Of a DNA stretch of 64,000 bases, positions 54,540 to 64,000 are shown piece by piece. How positions within the stretch are numbered: position 1 is the first letter of the stretch; each line of letters opens with the position of its first letter. Below the pieces are notes generated by a model. That model made no database searches. It was given only the letters and a program-made list of their open reading frames with translations, and was not told the origin of the DNA. The DNA is from Dastarcus helophoroides (Eukaryota; Arthropoda; Insecta; Coleoptera; Bothrideridae): positions 31,432,177 through 31,496,176 of the forward strand of contig CM053331.1 of the NCBI GenBank assembly GCA_028583605.1, read 5' to 3'. The translations under genes were made by a program, and so were the position numbers.

Positions 54540-56202
54540 ATTTCTGTAGCTTAGAGGCAAACTATGTTAAGTCCAATTTTTGCCAAAATGTGTTTGAAGA
54601 TGTTTTGTCGATCAGAAAACCACCATCTTTAATTTGCTATTTCAGTATCAACTTATCTACATAATCAGAAAATTTTGGGCTTTTTGACAAGTGTCAAGTC
54701 GAGGTTTACCCTAGACCTAAACAACAAATGGCTTTAAATTTGTCCATAATAAAAATTTTGTGACATTACATGGTTTGCTTCTGTGGTACAGATTTGTTAT
54801 ATCTTTTAGGAGAAATCCATTTTAGGAAATGCTAATAATAATACGTTCCCAATTTTCCCCTTCGCGTTTCAGAATTCAATTAATAAAGTACATAATTACC
54901 GAAACCAGCGCGTTAAAGATATTACTTCGGTGCAGCGTTCGTGGCAAAGTTACATTAAATATAGGAAATGTAATAAATTAAAAAGACCAAATAGTATTAG
55001 CTATTGTGCCATGCCAAATAAATCAGGTTCCGCGGGCACTTTTTCACAACGTAATGGAAATAACTAAAAATGATATAGACGCGTTTTGAAGTTCGTTAGA
55101 CCGGAGGTAATTCCGTTTTCATTCTCTGTCGCTCGTTTTCCCGCAGATACAGAAAACTAAATCGGTCAAACTTTGTTCCAAATGTCTAGTTAATGTTTGT
55201 CTTTGTTTCCGCATCTACGCCAACCATTTCAATAACGCTGCAAATTTAAATAGAAGCATAACATAATTTCGATTTAAATTGGGTTTTCGCGATAATGTTT
55301 TAGACTTTGGCAGAAATTATATTTCCATCTGGCAAAAAGTTTGATTTAATTTTGTTACATTCGCGACCACACAATGTATTCAAATTTAACGCAGTGTGTC
55401 GGTAATATGCTTCGTGATTTATATATGTGTATGTCCATTTTCTGAAAGAATTATTCAGCTGATAATTTTCAAAATACCAAAGCCTATGATAAAGGGATCT
55501 TAACTTTAATCAGATTTGGAACCCAGTCAGTTACAAATCACTCAATGGGATTTAGATCTCTTGAGAATTTGTATGGCTAACTAATGTACAGCCACCATGT
55601 CACACTGGTTGAGCCAAAGGAGGTCGAAACCGGTCTATGGTTTTTAGTTGTAAACATTTTCAAATTTAGTTTCAAAATTATTGACCAGCGCAATTTTATT
55701 TTACATTAAATTAGCAAGTTTACAAGATTTTTTGGGAATTTTCACTTTTCAAATAATTTACTTGACCACGTGTTTCGCAATAAAAATTTCTATGGGCAGA
55801 TACAACACACTACTCGTGAATTAATGTAGTGATTATCTAATTATACTTGGGTACTTAATGGACTTTTTAGGTATTTAAAAATCGGCATGAATATATTTTT
55901 CAAATTTAGGGAAGGCTCAACCTAGAAAATGCTAAGAACTCCTGATCTAGAAGAAGTAGTAAAGTTGTAGTGTTGCATTACTTCATAATATTTGCCTAAA
56001 ACGCGGAGAGAAGCATCTAAATACCGCGAGATGTATAATTTCGGATTGCGATTACTTAAAAACGAAACCACCAAAAACACCTATATTTCTTTAGGAAAAC
56101 CACCATGCATAATATATCACTTTTCTAGCAAAATGTATAGCAACGTTTGGTCGCAATAAATAAAAATTTTTTCATAAACATTCTTTGGTCCATACCTTTC
56201 AA
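54540..56202. other. Non-coding; decayed hammerhead near 55.6 kb
   Basis: No credible gene. Only the hammerhead-like segment at 55585-55655 is recognisable. Confidence 0.45.
55585..55655 (+). ncRNA. Decayed type I hammerhead
   Basis: Plus strand keeps ACCAUG ... AGGUC-GAAA-CCGGUC followed by UAUGGU, i.e. stem I (ACCAU/AUGGU), GAAA, a palindromic stem III and a GUC triplet. CUGACGA has become CUGGUUGA. Spacing and stem I sequence match the intact ribozyme at 5658-5726, so it is a relative. Confidence 0.6.
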
Positions 56203-56345
56203 GTTGAAATACAAATCTTGTCCCCTGAAACCAAGAAAAATTAAAAAACACAACAAAGGTCGCTCTAACGCTCTTTCTTAGTTTCAGGGGACAATATTAG
56301 TTTTTCAATTTTTGAAGATAATCAAGGACCAGTCCGTTCCACCAA
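56203..56345 (+). repeat. 221-bp family, copy 7 (core truncated)
   Basis: Left arm CTTGTCCCCTGAAACCAAG, start of core GTCGCTCTAACGC, right arm TTTCAGGGGACAA, tail CAAGGACCAGTCCGTTCCACC. The ribozyme stem is deleted. Confidence 0.75.
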
Positions 56346-56359
56346 AACCTTACATGTAA

Positions 56360-56535
56360 AAAATCATAACTATTAAACTTTATGTCAGTTAAAAGCGTAA
56401 CAGAAATTTAAAATTCCACAATGTTTCGATAAATATTTGCTAACACCGGACCAGGTTTAACATGAATGCGAAACCTTGTCCGGTCTTAGCAAATATTTAT
56501 CGAAACCTTGTGGAAATTTTGTTTAATTTTATTTA
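56360..56535. repeat. FAM3 repeat, copy c (long hairpin)
   Basis: TTCCACAATGTTTCGATAAA, then GCTAACACCGGACCAGG, facing an inverted copy CTTGTCCGGTCTTAGC and TTTATCGAAACCTTGTGG. The copies at 16.4 and 36.65 kb resemble single halves. Confidence 0.65.
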
Positions 56536-56589
56536 TTTAAAATTAATGTGCCTTGACTGCTAATGACCATTGGCACAAATTCAGTTAGT

Positions 56590-57579
56590 ATACAAAAATA
56601 GGCAGTGGTTTAAATACGATTGTACATTTTCATACAGTGTACAGTGTAGGAACTCTATTGTAATTACTGAAGATGAGATGTTCTTTGAGGTCACCGGTTA
56701 GGTTGAAGCGTTGTCGAGCCTCAGCATGTTGTGGACATTCAGCCAGGATGTTCCTAACTGTAAGGCCCCAGTTACAATAATCACAATAAAGAGGATTACC
56801 AGATTCCATTAAGTAACTGTCTGTAATTTTGGTATGACCAATTCTTAATCTTCTGAAAATAGTTTTGTTTTTCTTTTCATTGGTATCATCTTGGGGTTTT
56901 CAATTCTATGTTGAATTGAGGCCAATTTAGTATTTGATCGATTCCAGTGCGTTTGCCACTTGTGTACCATTGTTTGTTTTAGCAAATTCTTTTCATCATG
57001 TTGGAGATGTACCTGTGCTATGGGCGCTTCTTTGGCTGCTTGATCAGCATTTTCATTTCCACTGATACCAACGTGAGATGGTACCCAAACAATACTTGTA
57101 TTAATGCCCTGGGAATATAAATAGTGGGCAATTTTTTAAATTTTTTGGGCCAGAGGATTTTGGATATAGATGTTTTTAATGCAATGAATTGAAGCCAATG
57201 AGTATGTGCATATAGGGACTGTTTTCTGATTTGCTACTGTGATCAAGTTGAGTGCCATAAGAATACCATATAATTCCCCAGTATGAACACTGCAGTGGGT
57301 GGGAAGCTGATACTTTGCTATGGTAGTGTTGGATGTAGTAACTGAACAACTAACACCATTTTCGTTTTTTGAGGCATCGGTATACAGGATGCTGTTTGCT
57401 GCAGAAAGTTGTTCTGAATTAATTAGTTTCAAGAAAGCTTGCCTGAGAAGGGCATTATAAGTTTTTTGTTTTTTATATTTACACAAGGACGCGTTGATGA
57501 AAGGTAATGCTAAAAACCAAGGAGGTACACACGAAGTTGAATTTACAGTTGTCTTGGAAAGATTATTGTCTCCTAGCAA
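56590..57579 (-). pseudogene. LINE ORF2 RNase H and C-terminal Cys-rich part
   Basis: 57136-57579 reads RNase H: ILYTDASKNENGVSC, HTGELYGILMAL, then CTYSLASIHCI, where the expected Asp (TDS) is Tyr. A stop at 57136 follows, and the domain continues as IVWVPSHVGISGNENADQAA (57.07 kb). 56.6-56.9 kb encodes NPLYCDYCNWGLTVRNILAECPQH, the Cys/His motif typical of the ORF2 end. Confidence 0.8.
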
Positions 57580-59513
57580 AGATTCAATATCTGACAGACA
57601 GAAAGTAAACTTCTTGGACGACTCAGTGCCGTCGTTTGGAAGGAGTTGAATATATTATAGATTGGGTTGTTAGGGTTAGCAGGTATTTTGGCAATATATG
57701 ACAGTAGAAGTTTTTCGCGTCGCAAAGAAAGAGGGAGCTCGCGAGCTTCACAATAGAGGGGTTCGGAAGAACTAGATCTAAAAGCACCCAGATGTATACG
57801 AAATGCGGTGTTATGTTCGGTGTTCAGGCTTTTCAAGTTAGATTTGCTAGCGCTCATAAAGACTAAACAACCATAATATAGTTTGGAACGTATTAAGGCT
57901 CTATATCCGAAGGAGGGCATTCTCTTCTGCACTCCAGTGGTGGTGTGACAACGCTTTTAAGATGTTTAGACGTTTTGAACAGTGTCCTTTAACTTCTTGA
58001 ATGTGTTGTTTTCAGGTAAGACGACTATCAAAAGTTAGTCCAAGAAATTTGTGTCGATTTACCACTTGTAAAGGTTGATTATTTAATATTATACTTGGCT
58101 CATGAGTTCCTCTTCTTCGGATAAATTTAATAACTTTAGACTTGGAAGCAGAGAAGTTAAAACCTGACATTTTAGATCAACTAGATAAAGTATTTAAAGC
58201 ATTTTTCCACAAATTACATGTAGCTGGGATACCTTTTCCTGAACAGTAGAGAATGAGATCATCTGCATATAGAGAGCATTTGACTGGCTGTTTTACGGAG
58301 GAACATATATCATTTATGGCTCAAATAAATAACGTAGTGCCTAATTTCGAGCCTTGAGGCACCCCGTTTTCCAGCGTGAACGGGTATGATACTTTTTCCT
58401 TAGCCACCACATTAGATGTTCTATCGGTTAGGAATTTTTTTAGGAAAGCTAATATCTTTCCTGTCAGATTAACTTCCTTTAATTTATAGTAAATGACCAA
58501 ACTTAAAGTAGTGTCAAAGGCACTTTCTACATCAAAAATCACTGATAAAACGTCTTGCTTGGCACTAAAAGCATCAGAAATCTCTATTTCAAGAGCTGTA
58601 AGGTTATCTATGGTACTACGATGTGGCCTCAATCCAGATTGTTCTTGACGAGGAAGCTTATGTCTCTCAAGGTACCACATCAGACGCTTGTTAATCATCT
58701 TCTCTAATAGTTTACACATCGTGCAAGTTAACGCAATAGGTCGAAAGCATTTAGGGTCGACTGAGGTAATATCATTTTTTCTGAAAGGTAATATTGTGGA
58801 CTGCCGCCACTGAAATGGAAACTTTTGCCTTAGCCAAATCAGGTTGTAAAATTCCAGGAGCTTTTTTAAACTGGATCTAGGAAGGTTTTTAAGAATAATG
58901 AAAGGAATGTTTTCTGGTCCTGCTGCAGAGTTTTTGCAGAAGAAAAGGGCGTGCCTAAATTCTTGAACTAAGAAAACGTGATTTAGTGGTGCAGAATCTT
59001 GAAATTTTAATGGTGTTGCAATATGTGGTGGTTGTGGAATATTTTTATTTATTGTTTTTGCTTTAAAATGATCTGCGAGTGTGTTGACAATTTCTTAACT
59101 ATTTGTGATTCTTTGACCATTAAATTCTATTGCCGGTATCTTATAAACTGTATTAGGACCTTCCATTTGCTTTATTTTCTTCCGTATTTGGCTAGAGGGG
59201 GGGCTCTCCTGTTATTTCACTTGTGTATTTATTCCATGACTGCCTTTTGCTTTCTTTTAAGATTTGCTTGGATTTTGCTTTTAATTTTTTATGAGTAATA
59301 AGATCATCTTGAGACTGAGTTCTGCGATATTTATTTAAAGCTCTTTTGCACTCTCGCGTTGCGACTGAGCAAGCGTCATTCCACCATGGAACTATTTTTT
59401 GTCTGACATTTATTTCATGCCTTCTAATATATTTTTCGATACAGTTGATAAACTGGTTTGTAGCTTGGTCAATATCATCAAACAATTGAAGTATATTAGT
59501 TTGTGACTCTATA
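57573..59513 (-). pseudogene. LINE ORF2 reverse transcriptase
   Basis: Pieces: 59192-59485 (KIVPWWNDACSVATRECKRAL, linker before RT), 58321-58719 (LPRQEQSGLRPHRSTIDNL, VIFDVESAFDT with the first catalytic Asp, NGVPQGSKLGTTL), then after an in-frame stop YADDLILY near 58.27 kb, and 57573-57932 (ALIRSKLYYGCLVFMSASKS, thumb). Stops after TTLFI, NTLSS and DSRLT, plus frame changes, inactivate it. Confidence 0.85.
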
Positions 59514-59589
59514 CAGCGTGCGACAGTTAAATCCGGACAAATAAAACTTTGTTTTCAAATATAATATATTGACACAAAGAACAAATGTA

Positions 59590-60560
59590 AAAGAAAATGT
59601 TTTCAGTCAATATTCGTGTGACCTGTCAGGAGTACAATAACTCAATATAACCTCCGTTGGCCTCAATTATCGCCTCCATTCTTGTCCTGAAGCACCTGCA
59701 CGCTGTCTGCAACGACGCAGCGCTGTCCATATTGGCGAATGCTGCTTCGATAGCGGCGCGTAGAGACGCAACATTAGGGTGCAGTGACTTATTGGTAACC
59801 CGTTCAATAACGCCTCAAACCTAATAGTCGAGGGGGTTCAAATACGAGCTATTCGGGGGCCAAAACTCTTTGAACATGTCCGCATTGTCTGAAAGCCAGT
59901 TTTGGACGAAATGGCTTGTGTGAGCCGGTGCACCGTCCTGTTAAAAACATATTGCCTCCACGTGGCCACAGTTACCATTCATGGTACCACAACATCCTGT
60001 AAAACAGTCAAATAAACTTGTTGTGTGATAGTTTGTTCATTTTCAAAGAAATGTGGCAGCACGACGTCACCTTCACTGGACACAACATCTAGGACGTGAA
60101 CACTAGTCGGAAATTTGGTTCGAGCATCAACAGTGAACATTTTTTCATCGGAAATATCTGATTTGCCCCGATGCTTCGTTTTTCAAAGAACCCAGTAGCA
60201 GGTTGCAGCGAGCAATCCGCTTTGTTTTGGCAGCTTCAGACAGCATCTGTCGCATCTTTATTTTGTAGTACTTGTATCGTAGGTCCTCCTCTGCAATCCG
60301 ACGCGTTGTTCGCTCGCTGACACCCACCACTGACGCCAATTTACACAACGATTGTCCAGGGTTCTCCGAAATCAGTTGCTGAGCCCTTTCCTCGACCGTC
60401 GGAGTTCGTGACAACTGTTTCCTCGAATGGGAACTTCTCGCCGCGTCAGCGGAACCTTCTTTGGACTTCTCCGAATCATTGCATTTCGTCACAACATCAT
60501 AAACGGTCGATCTCGGGTACCCGAAGAATCGAATAATCTCGGCCGCCAAACGCCCAGCGC
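59590..60560 (-). pseudogene. Tc1/mariner-superfamily transposase (broken)
   Basis: The 134-residue piece at 60145-60549 holds the helix-turn-helix region (IIRFFGYPRSTVYDVV; VVGVSERTTRRIAEEDL) and the start of the catalytic part. 59.6-60.1 kb holds QDGAPAHTSHFVQNWL and, about 35 residues later, NPLDY, then ACRRFRTRMEAIIEANGGYI, separated by frame changes and stops. The N-terminal residues lie beyond the MITE at 61.21-61.3 kb. Confidence 0.8.
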
Positions 60561-60573
60561 GAAGGCTTTCAAT

Positions 60574-61213
60574 CAGAGACTAAATAGACTGAACGTTTCA
60601 ATGTTATCTCATGCGTACAGTTGAAGCTAAAATCCGGGGAAGTGGGGAGGTGCATTCCACTACTCTTTCATATGGTCGGATTAAGTAAAATTTATAAATA
60701 CGAAACTTGCCGCGTAACGGTCCTAACGATTTAGATGAAACTTTAGAATTAGGGGCTTTTGGACCAATAGGATAATTTTTATAAGTGCTTTTTGGTAAAA
60801 GTTCAGGAGAACTATTTTCAAAGACATCTTGGTTTAATAGTAAAATAATTTTCTTTCAATACGCGACGCCTGTGTACAATATTGTTAAGCCGGTGCTGTA
60901 AACACGTCATGATTGCAGTGAAATGGCGACGCGCGCACGCCGATAATTGAATAATTATATATTTTATTTTTACCTGCCCAAAGAATGAAACTCTTGATTT
61001 TCCTTCACTAATGTGTTTACTGAGGTTTCAACAATGATCCACAATACGCTTCCCCATATTTACAGTCCATTTTCTTTAAAAAAAGCCGATGTTATCTTCG
61101 CAAAGGTCTGTCAAATAATAAGAGGGTGCTGCGAGCTAGATGGAGCTAGGCTTTAGCCAGGCTTTCAACTGGCTTCACTGCTTACCGTGTTGGTTCAGTC
61201 TATTTAGTCTCTG
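60574..61213. mobile_element. hAT-like MITE
   Basis: Perfect inverted ends of about 21 bp starting CAGAGACTAAATAGACTGAA, with the 8-bp duplication CTTTCAAT on both sides (60566-60573, 61214-61221). No coding capacity. It splits the Tc1/mariner transposase near its N-terminus. Confidence 0.9.
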
Positions 61214-61494
61214 CTTTCAATAATCGCGGCTCTTCGATTGTACTCCGCACTTGTTCCCAGCATCTCGGCTATTTTAAGGTTATATGTGTTTACTAGACAC
61301 CCATAGCCGAAAACCGCAATCGCGACCTCTGACGGACCTACGATATAGCGCGAAATTCAAATTGAAATTTGTTTGTTTGGATTTAACTGTCGCACCGTAT
61401 ACGAACTGAAACCGTTCCAATCTGCTTGCCTTATTCTCCATTTGGTAACAGAATCTACAAGCCTAAATGCATTATCTGAAATAATTTTGGGGTA

Positions 61495-62088
61495 TCAGTG
61501 ATCACTATCGCATAGACTGTCTAAGGTGCGCCACCTTAGTAATGGAAATGTCCTTGGTTCGCAAAAACTAAGATCAATAGGTGAGAGTTTTCCCATATGT
61601 ATATTGAAGTGTGTGCTGCATCCAGTATTTAGAAGACTTAAATTAATGTTATTCATTGTATTTTCGATCATTTTTCCTCGTCCAAATGAGTATTCGGATC
61701 CCCAGATCACGTTGTGAGCATTGAAGTCAGCGACAAGGATGCACGGGGTTGGTAATTGAGCTACAAGATCATAGATATGAGCTTCTGTTAGATTATAGTG
61801 CGGTGATATATATACCTTACATATTGTAATCCTTTGCGGACACCAGACATTGATGGCTACTGCTTCTAGGGTTGTTGTTATCGGAAATTTTTGAAATAAA
61901 TAAAATGAAAATAAATAAAATATATCGTGTGATGCAAATATAGAAGTTCCACCACTAGCTCTCAAACATTCAGTCCTCAAATAGTGATAACCCTTATAAT
62001 TTTTGGGGTAAGGCTTATGAGTTTCCTTAAAATTTGTTTCTTGGAAGCAGATGATATCAGGTAGGGTATCTGAGACAAGGTGTTGCAT
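61495..62088 (-). pseudogene. LINE ORF2 endonuclease domain
   Basis: APE-type endonuclease: LPDIICFQETNF near the start (catalytic Glu), VADFNAHNVIWGS (Asp/Asn), PIDLSFC and a final DSDH (His). The N-terminal ~30 residues lie upstream in a decayed frame. It nicks target DNA to prime reverse transcription. Followed by the nested DNA transposon. Confidence 0.82.
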
Positions 62089-62315
62089 ACGTTCAAGGCG
62101 AGGTTAAAATTCGTCGCAATTTCATTGTAGGAGAGTGAATTTTGTAAGTAATTTTAAAATGTTGATTTTGTTGACTGCTTGAAGTCATCGGAGTTAAAGT
62201 GTTCATCGCTTAAATCTAGAGAGTGTTGAGATAATGTGCTAGATGTGCTTTGGGTTTCAAGTTCTTCCGATGTGAGGCATACTTTGATTTTTTTAGTCAA
62301 TCAAGTAAAACGGTT

Positions 62316-63513
62316 TTAAATATACCTTTGTTTAAGAACAAAATATATTTTATTCATATTTGACAGAAGGGATTTAATATCCGTAGTAAATTTTAAAGCT
62401 TCCATATAAGAGTTGTTACTGCCGTAGGTGTTTTCTACAAAAGCAAAGATATTATTAATGGGAATTGTAAAATCTTCCGGGTTCTTTTGATATAGTTCCT
62501 GAATGGAGAATTTTATAGATTCTGTTAGTGCAGGTTCTGAGGATGTATCTGTTTTGCGTCTTTTATTAGCAGGTTTCACATTTTTTCGAGTGTTACTGCT
62601 ATTATTAAGAGGAGGCATTTTGGATACGTCAGGTGGTATAGTAGAAAAAGAGTTACTTGGAATACTACCTTGCTCTCTTAATGTCAATATTTCCGAAAGG
62701 CCTCGTTTTGGGGAAGTAGTTAACACTGTGGGAGGATCATAATTTTGGCTGCTTCCTATGGCCGCTTGGGACGATTCTGTAGCAGTCGAGGATTGTGTTG
62801 GGATATGCATAGGTAATTATAATGTCGTTGAGGGAGGTCTTGTGCAATTGCTTGCAATGTGCTCTGTTTGTTTACAGATAAAACATTCTATTTTATCTGT
62901 AGAGAGAAAAATTCGATATTCATTTCCATCATATGGAATTACTAGGGAAGACAACATCAACATTTTTTGTGGATGAGAAAACATAAACCTGCCTTCGGAA
63001 ACTGAATATATGGTTGTACTCCTCATTAGAGATTCATGCTTTTGGGAAGGAAATCGGGGAGGCTATATGTAATCCGATACTGGTCAGCGCGTTTTCAACA
63101 ACACTGTGCGGTATTGTAGGGCTTATGTTTGAGATAACTATTCTTTCAGTAGGCGACGACATATTTAAATTTATGTTTCCTATGGCAGTAGTGGGATGTG
63201 CTGTGATCAATTGATCCACAAGCTCAGTACTAGGCAGGTATATGCAGATTCTATTATTCGATATTCGAGAGGCAAAAGAGATGTTTTTGGCTCCCATTAG
63301 GTCTCCAACAGCTTTTACGTAGTCGAACAATTTAAGGTTATCTTCTGCGTGGAAAATAATTGCTTGGTCCCTTTTCGGGAAAGCAGGTTTAGGAACTGAA
63401 TTGGCTACTGACAAGTACGAATGTTTGTTAGCAGTTACTGGAGAACTACATCTATTATCTTGTGACATATTTTTATTTGGTATGAGGATTTCTTCTTCGT
63501 TATTGCTGCCCAT
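62316..63513 (-). pseudogene. LINE ORF1 (Gag-like, zinc knuckle)
   Basis: ATG at 63513. The first piece (63034-63513) has a possible RRM-like segment (YVKAVGDLMGAKNISFASRI, RICIYLPSTELVDQLI). After a frame change near 63030 comes CFICKQTEHIASNC, a CX2CX4-5HX4C knuckle (62.85 kb), then a TAA at 62817-62819 and a Ser/Pro-rich tail to 62316 with ESIKFSIQELYQKNPED. The protein would bind the LINE RNA. One knuckle instead of the more usual two or three. Confidence 0.75.
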
Positions 63514-63720
63514 GTAGTCAAGAGCAGTTAATTGTATACTTGAGTTACTAATTGTTAGTAATTAGGCTGATGATTGGGAACCAGGTGTTCATCGCAACTA
63601 ATATGACAGTTGCCCGTCCAACACGATGTTAACCTGGAGTAATAGAGTGCGATTTCCTCATCACTGTTCACAAAACCGTTATAGTTATTGCTTAGACAAA
63701 GTTTGTAACTGCACAAAACA

Positions 63721-64000
63721 AAGATGAAAGTTTTTTAGGAATTACTCACAATAAAACTAAACCTCCAAACGAAAAGGGAAATGCACTCGTAGAAACAATT
63801 AATCGTCGACTAGGAGCACAATCGAACACAATGTTGATCCGTCGAAGTGTAACACGCGAATCTCGTGGAATTTTTAATTTTTGTTTAAGATCGTAACATA
63901 GACAGAGACTATCTCGACTTCGGAACCGACGCAGGTCATTTAATTTTGCAAGTGAATAGGTAACACTGTTTAGAAATTTTAAGAAATATATAGAAAAGCA
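63721..64000. other. Possible LINE 5' UTR or flank
   Basis: No frame supported. The minus strand contains GGTTCCGAAGTCGAGATAG-like text that could be the LINE start, but no boundary can be set. Confidence 0.3.

Larger units (their letters stand above)
59514..61397 (-). mobile_element. IS630-Tc1-mariner superfamily transposon, nested in the LINE
   Basis: Inverted ends CAGCGTGCGACAGTTAAATC and (complement) CGGTGCGACAGTTAAATCCA, flanked by TA (59512-59513, 61398-61399). It interrupts ORF2 between endonuclease and RT, and is itself split by a hAT-like MITE at 60574-61213. Without the MITE it is ~1.24 kb. Confidence 0.88.
56540..63720 (-). mobile_element. LINE of the I/Jockey group, nearly full length but broken
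   Basis: Minus strand: 5' UTR, ORF1 with zinc knuckle (62316-63513), ORF2 with endonuclease (61495-62300), then a nested DNA transposon (59514-61397), RT (57.6-59.5 kb) and RNase H with a Cys-rich 3' part (56.6-57.6 kb). The 5' limit in 63.5-63.9 kb and the 3' limit are not exact. Multiple stops and frame changes make it inactive. Confidence 0.85.

Noticed and set aside
56360..56535. FAM3 as another hammerhead family
   Set aside because: It has GAAAC-like text but no CUGANGA at the required position on either strand.
1..64000. CRISPR arrays, riboswitches, bacterial operons, tRNA or rRNA genes
   Set aside because: None seen on reading both strands; tRNA-like matches are only primer-binding sites of retroelements.

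Overview
The window looks like AT-rich heterochromatin-like DNA from an insect. The elements present (BEL/Pao, errantivirus, DIRS-like, mariner/Tc1, Harbinger, hAT-like, I/Jockey-group LINEs) fit an insect, and I found no bacterial-style operon, rRNA or tRNA gene, and no host protein gene. Nearly every credible reading frame belongs to a mobile element and most are broken. I cannot assign the insect order from sequence alone.

Layout. 1-2.8 kb: 5' part of a BEL/Pao retrotransposon on the minus strand (Gag, protease, start of RT, primer-binding site, probable LTR). 4.1-8.9 kb and 12-18.4 kb: long quasi-periodic A/T arrays with small repeat families embedded. 12.6-18.2 kb is a tandem segmental duplication. 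18.4-23.2 kb: small foldback elements, a deleted mariner, a pogo-like MITE. 23.4-32.2 kb: a degraded DIRS-like tyrosine-recombinase retrotransposon with inverted ends, interrupted by a mariner and by a 3.2-kb DNA transposon carrying a DUF7869-type transposase-like gene. 32.4-36.4 kb: a Harbinger remnant hosting a 2.8-kb hAT-like element. 37.4-52.2 kb: two head-to-tail copies of an errantivirus (gypsy-type, with env) sharing a middle LTR, flanked by a 4-bp target duplication. 52.2-53.2 kb: 3' fragment of a LINE. 56.5-63.7 kb: an almost full-length I/Jockey-type LINE interrupted by a Tc1/mariner-superfamily element that itself carries a hAT-like MITE.

The most interesting signal is RNA-level. 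Three otherwise unrelated small repeat families carry hammerhead-ribozyme cores. The best, minus strand 5658-5726, has CUGACGA, a GGCC/GGCC stem II, GAAA, a palindromic short stem III, a GUC cleavage triplet and a long stem I with an internal loop. A second family (13.0, 15.4, 19.8, 20.1 kb) has the same architecture in varying decay. A third 221-bp family (seven copies) carries a hammerhead-like core with one extra U, and two copies have 11-12 bp target duplications that suggest retroposition. The other strong candidate for something poorly described is the DUF7869-type transposon at 28.06-31.30 kb, with matching TIRs, subterminal repeats and a perfect 74-bp palindrome across an exon/intron border.

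How the parts interact: this is a nested graveyard. Elements insert into elements (hAT MITE in Tc1-like in LINE; mariner and DUF7869 element in DIRS; hAT-like in Harbinger), so relative ages can be read from the nesting.
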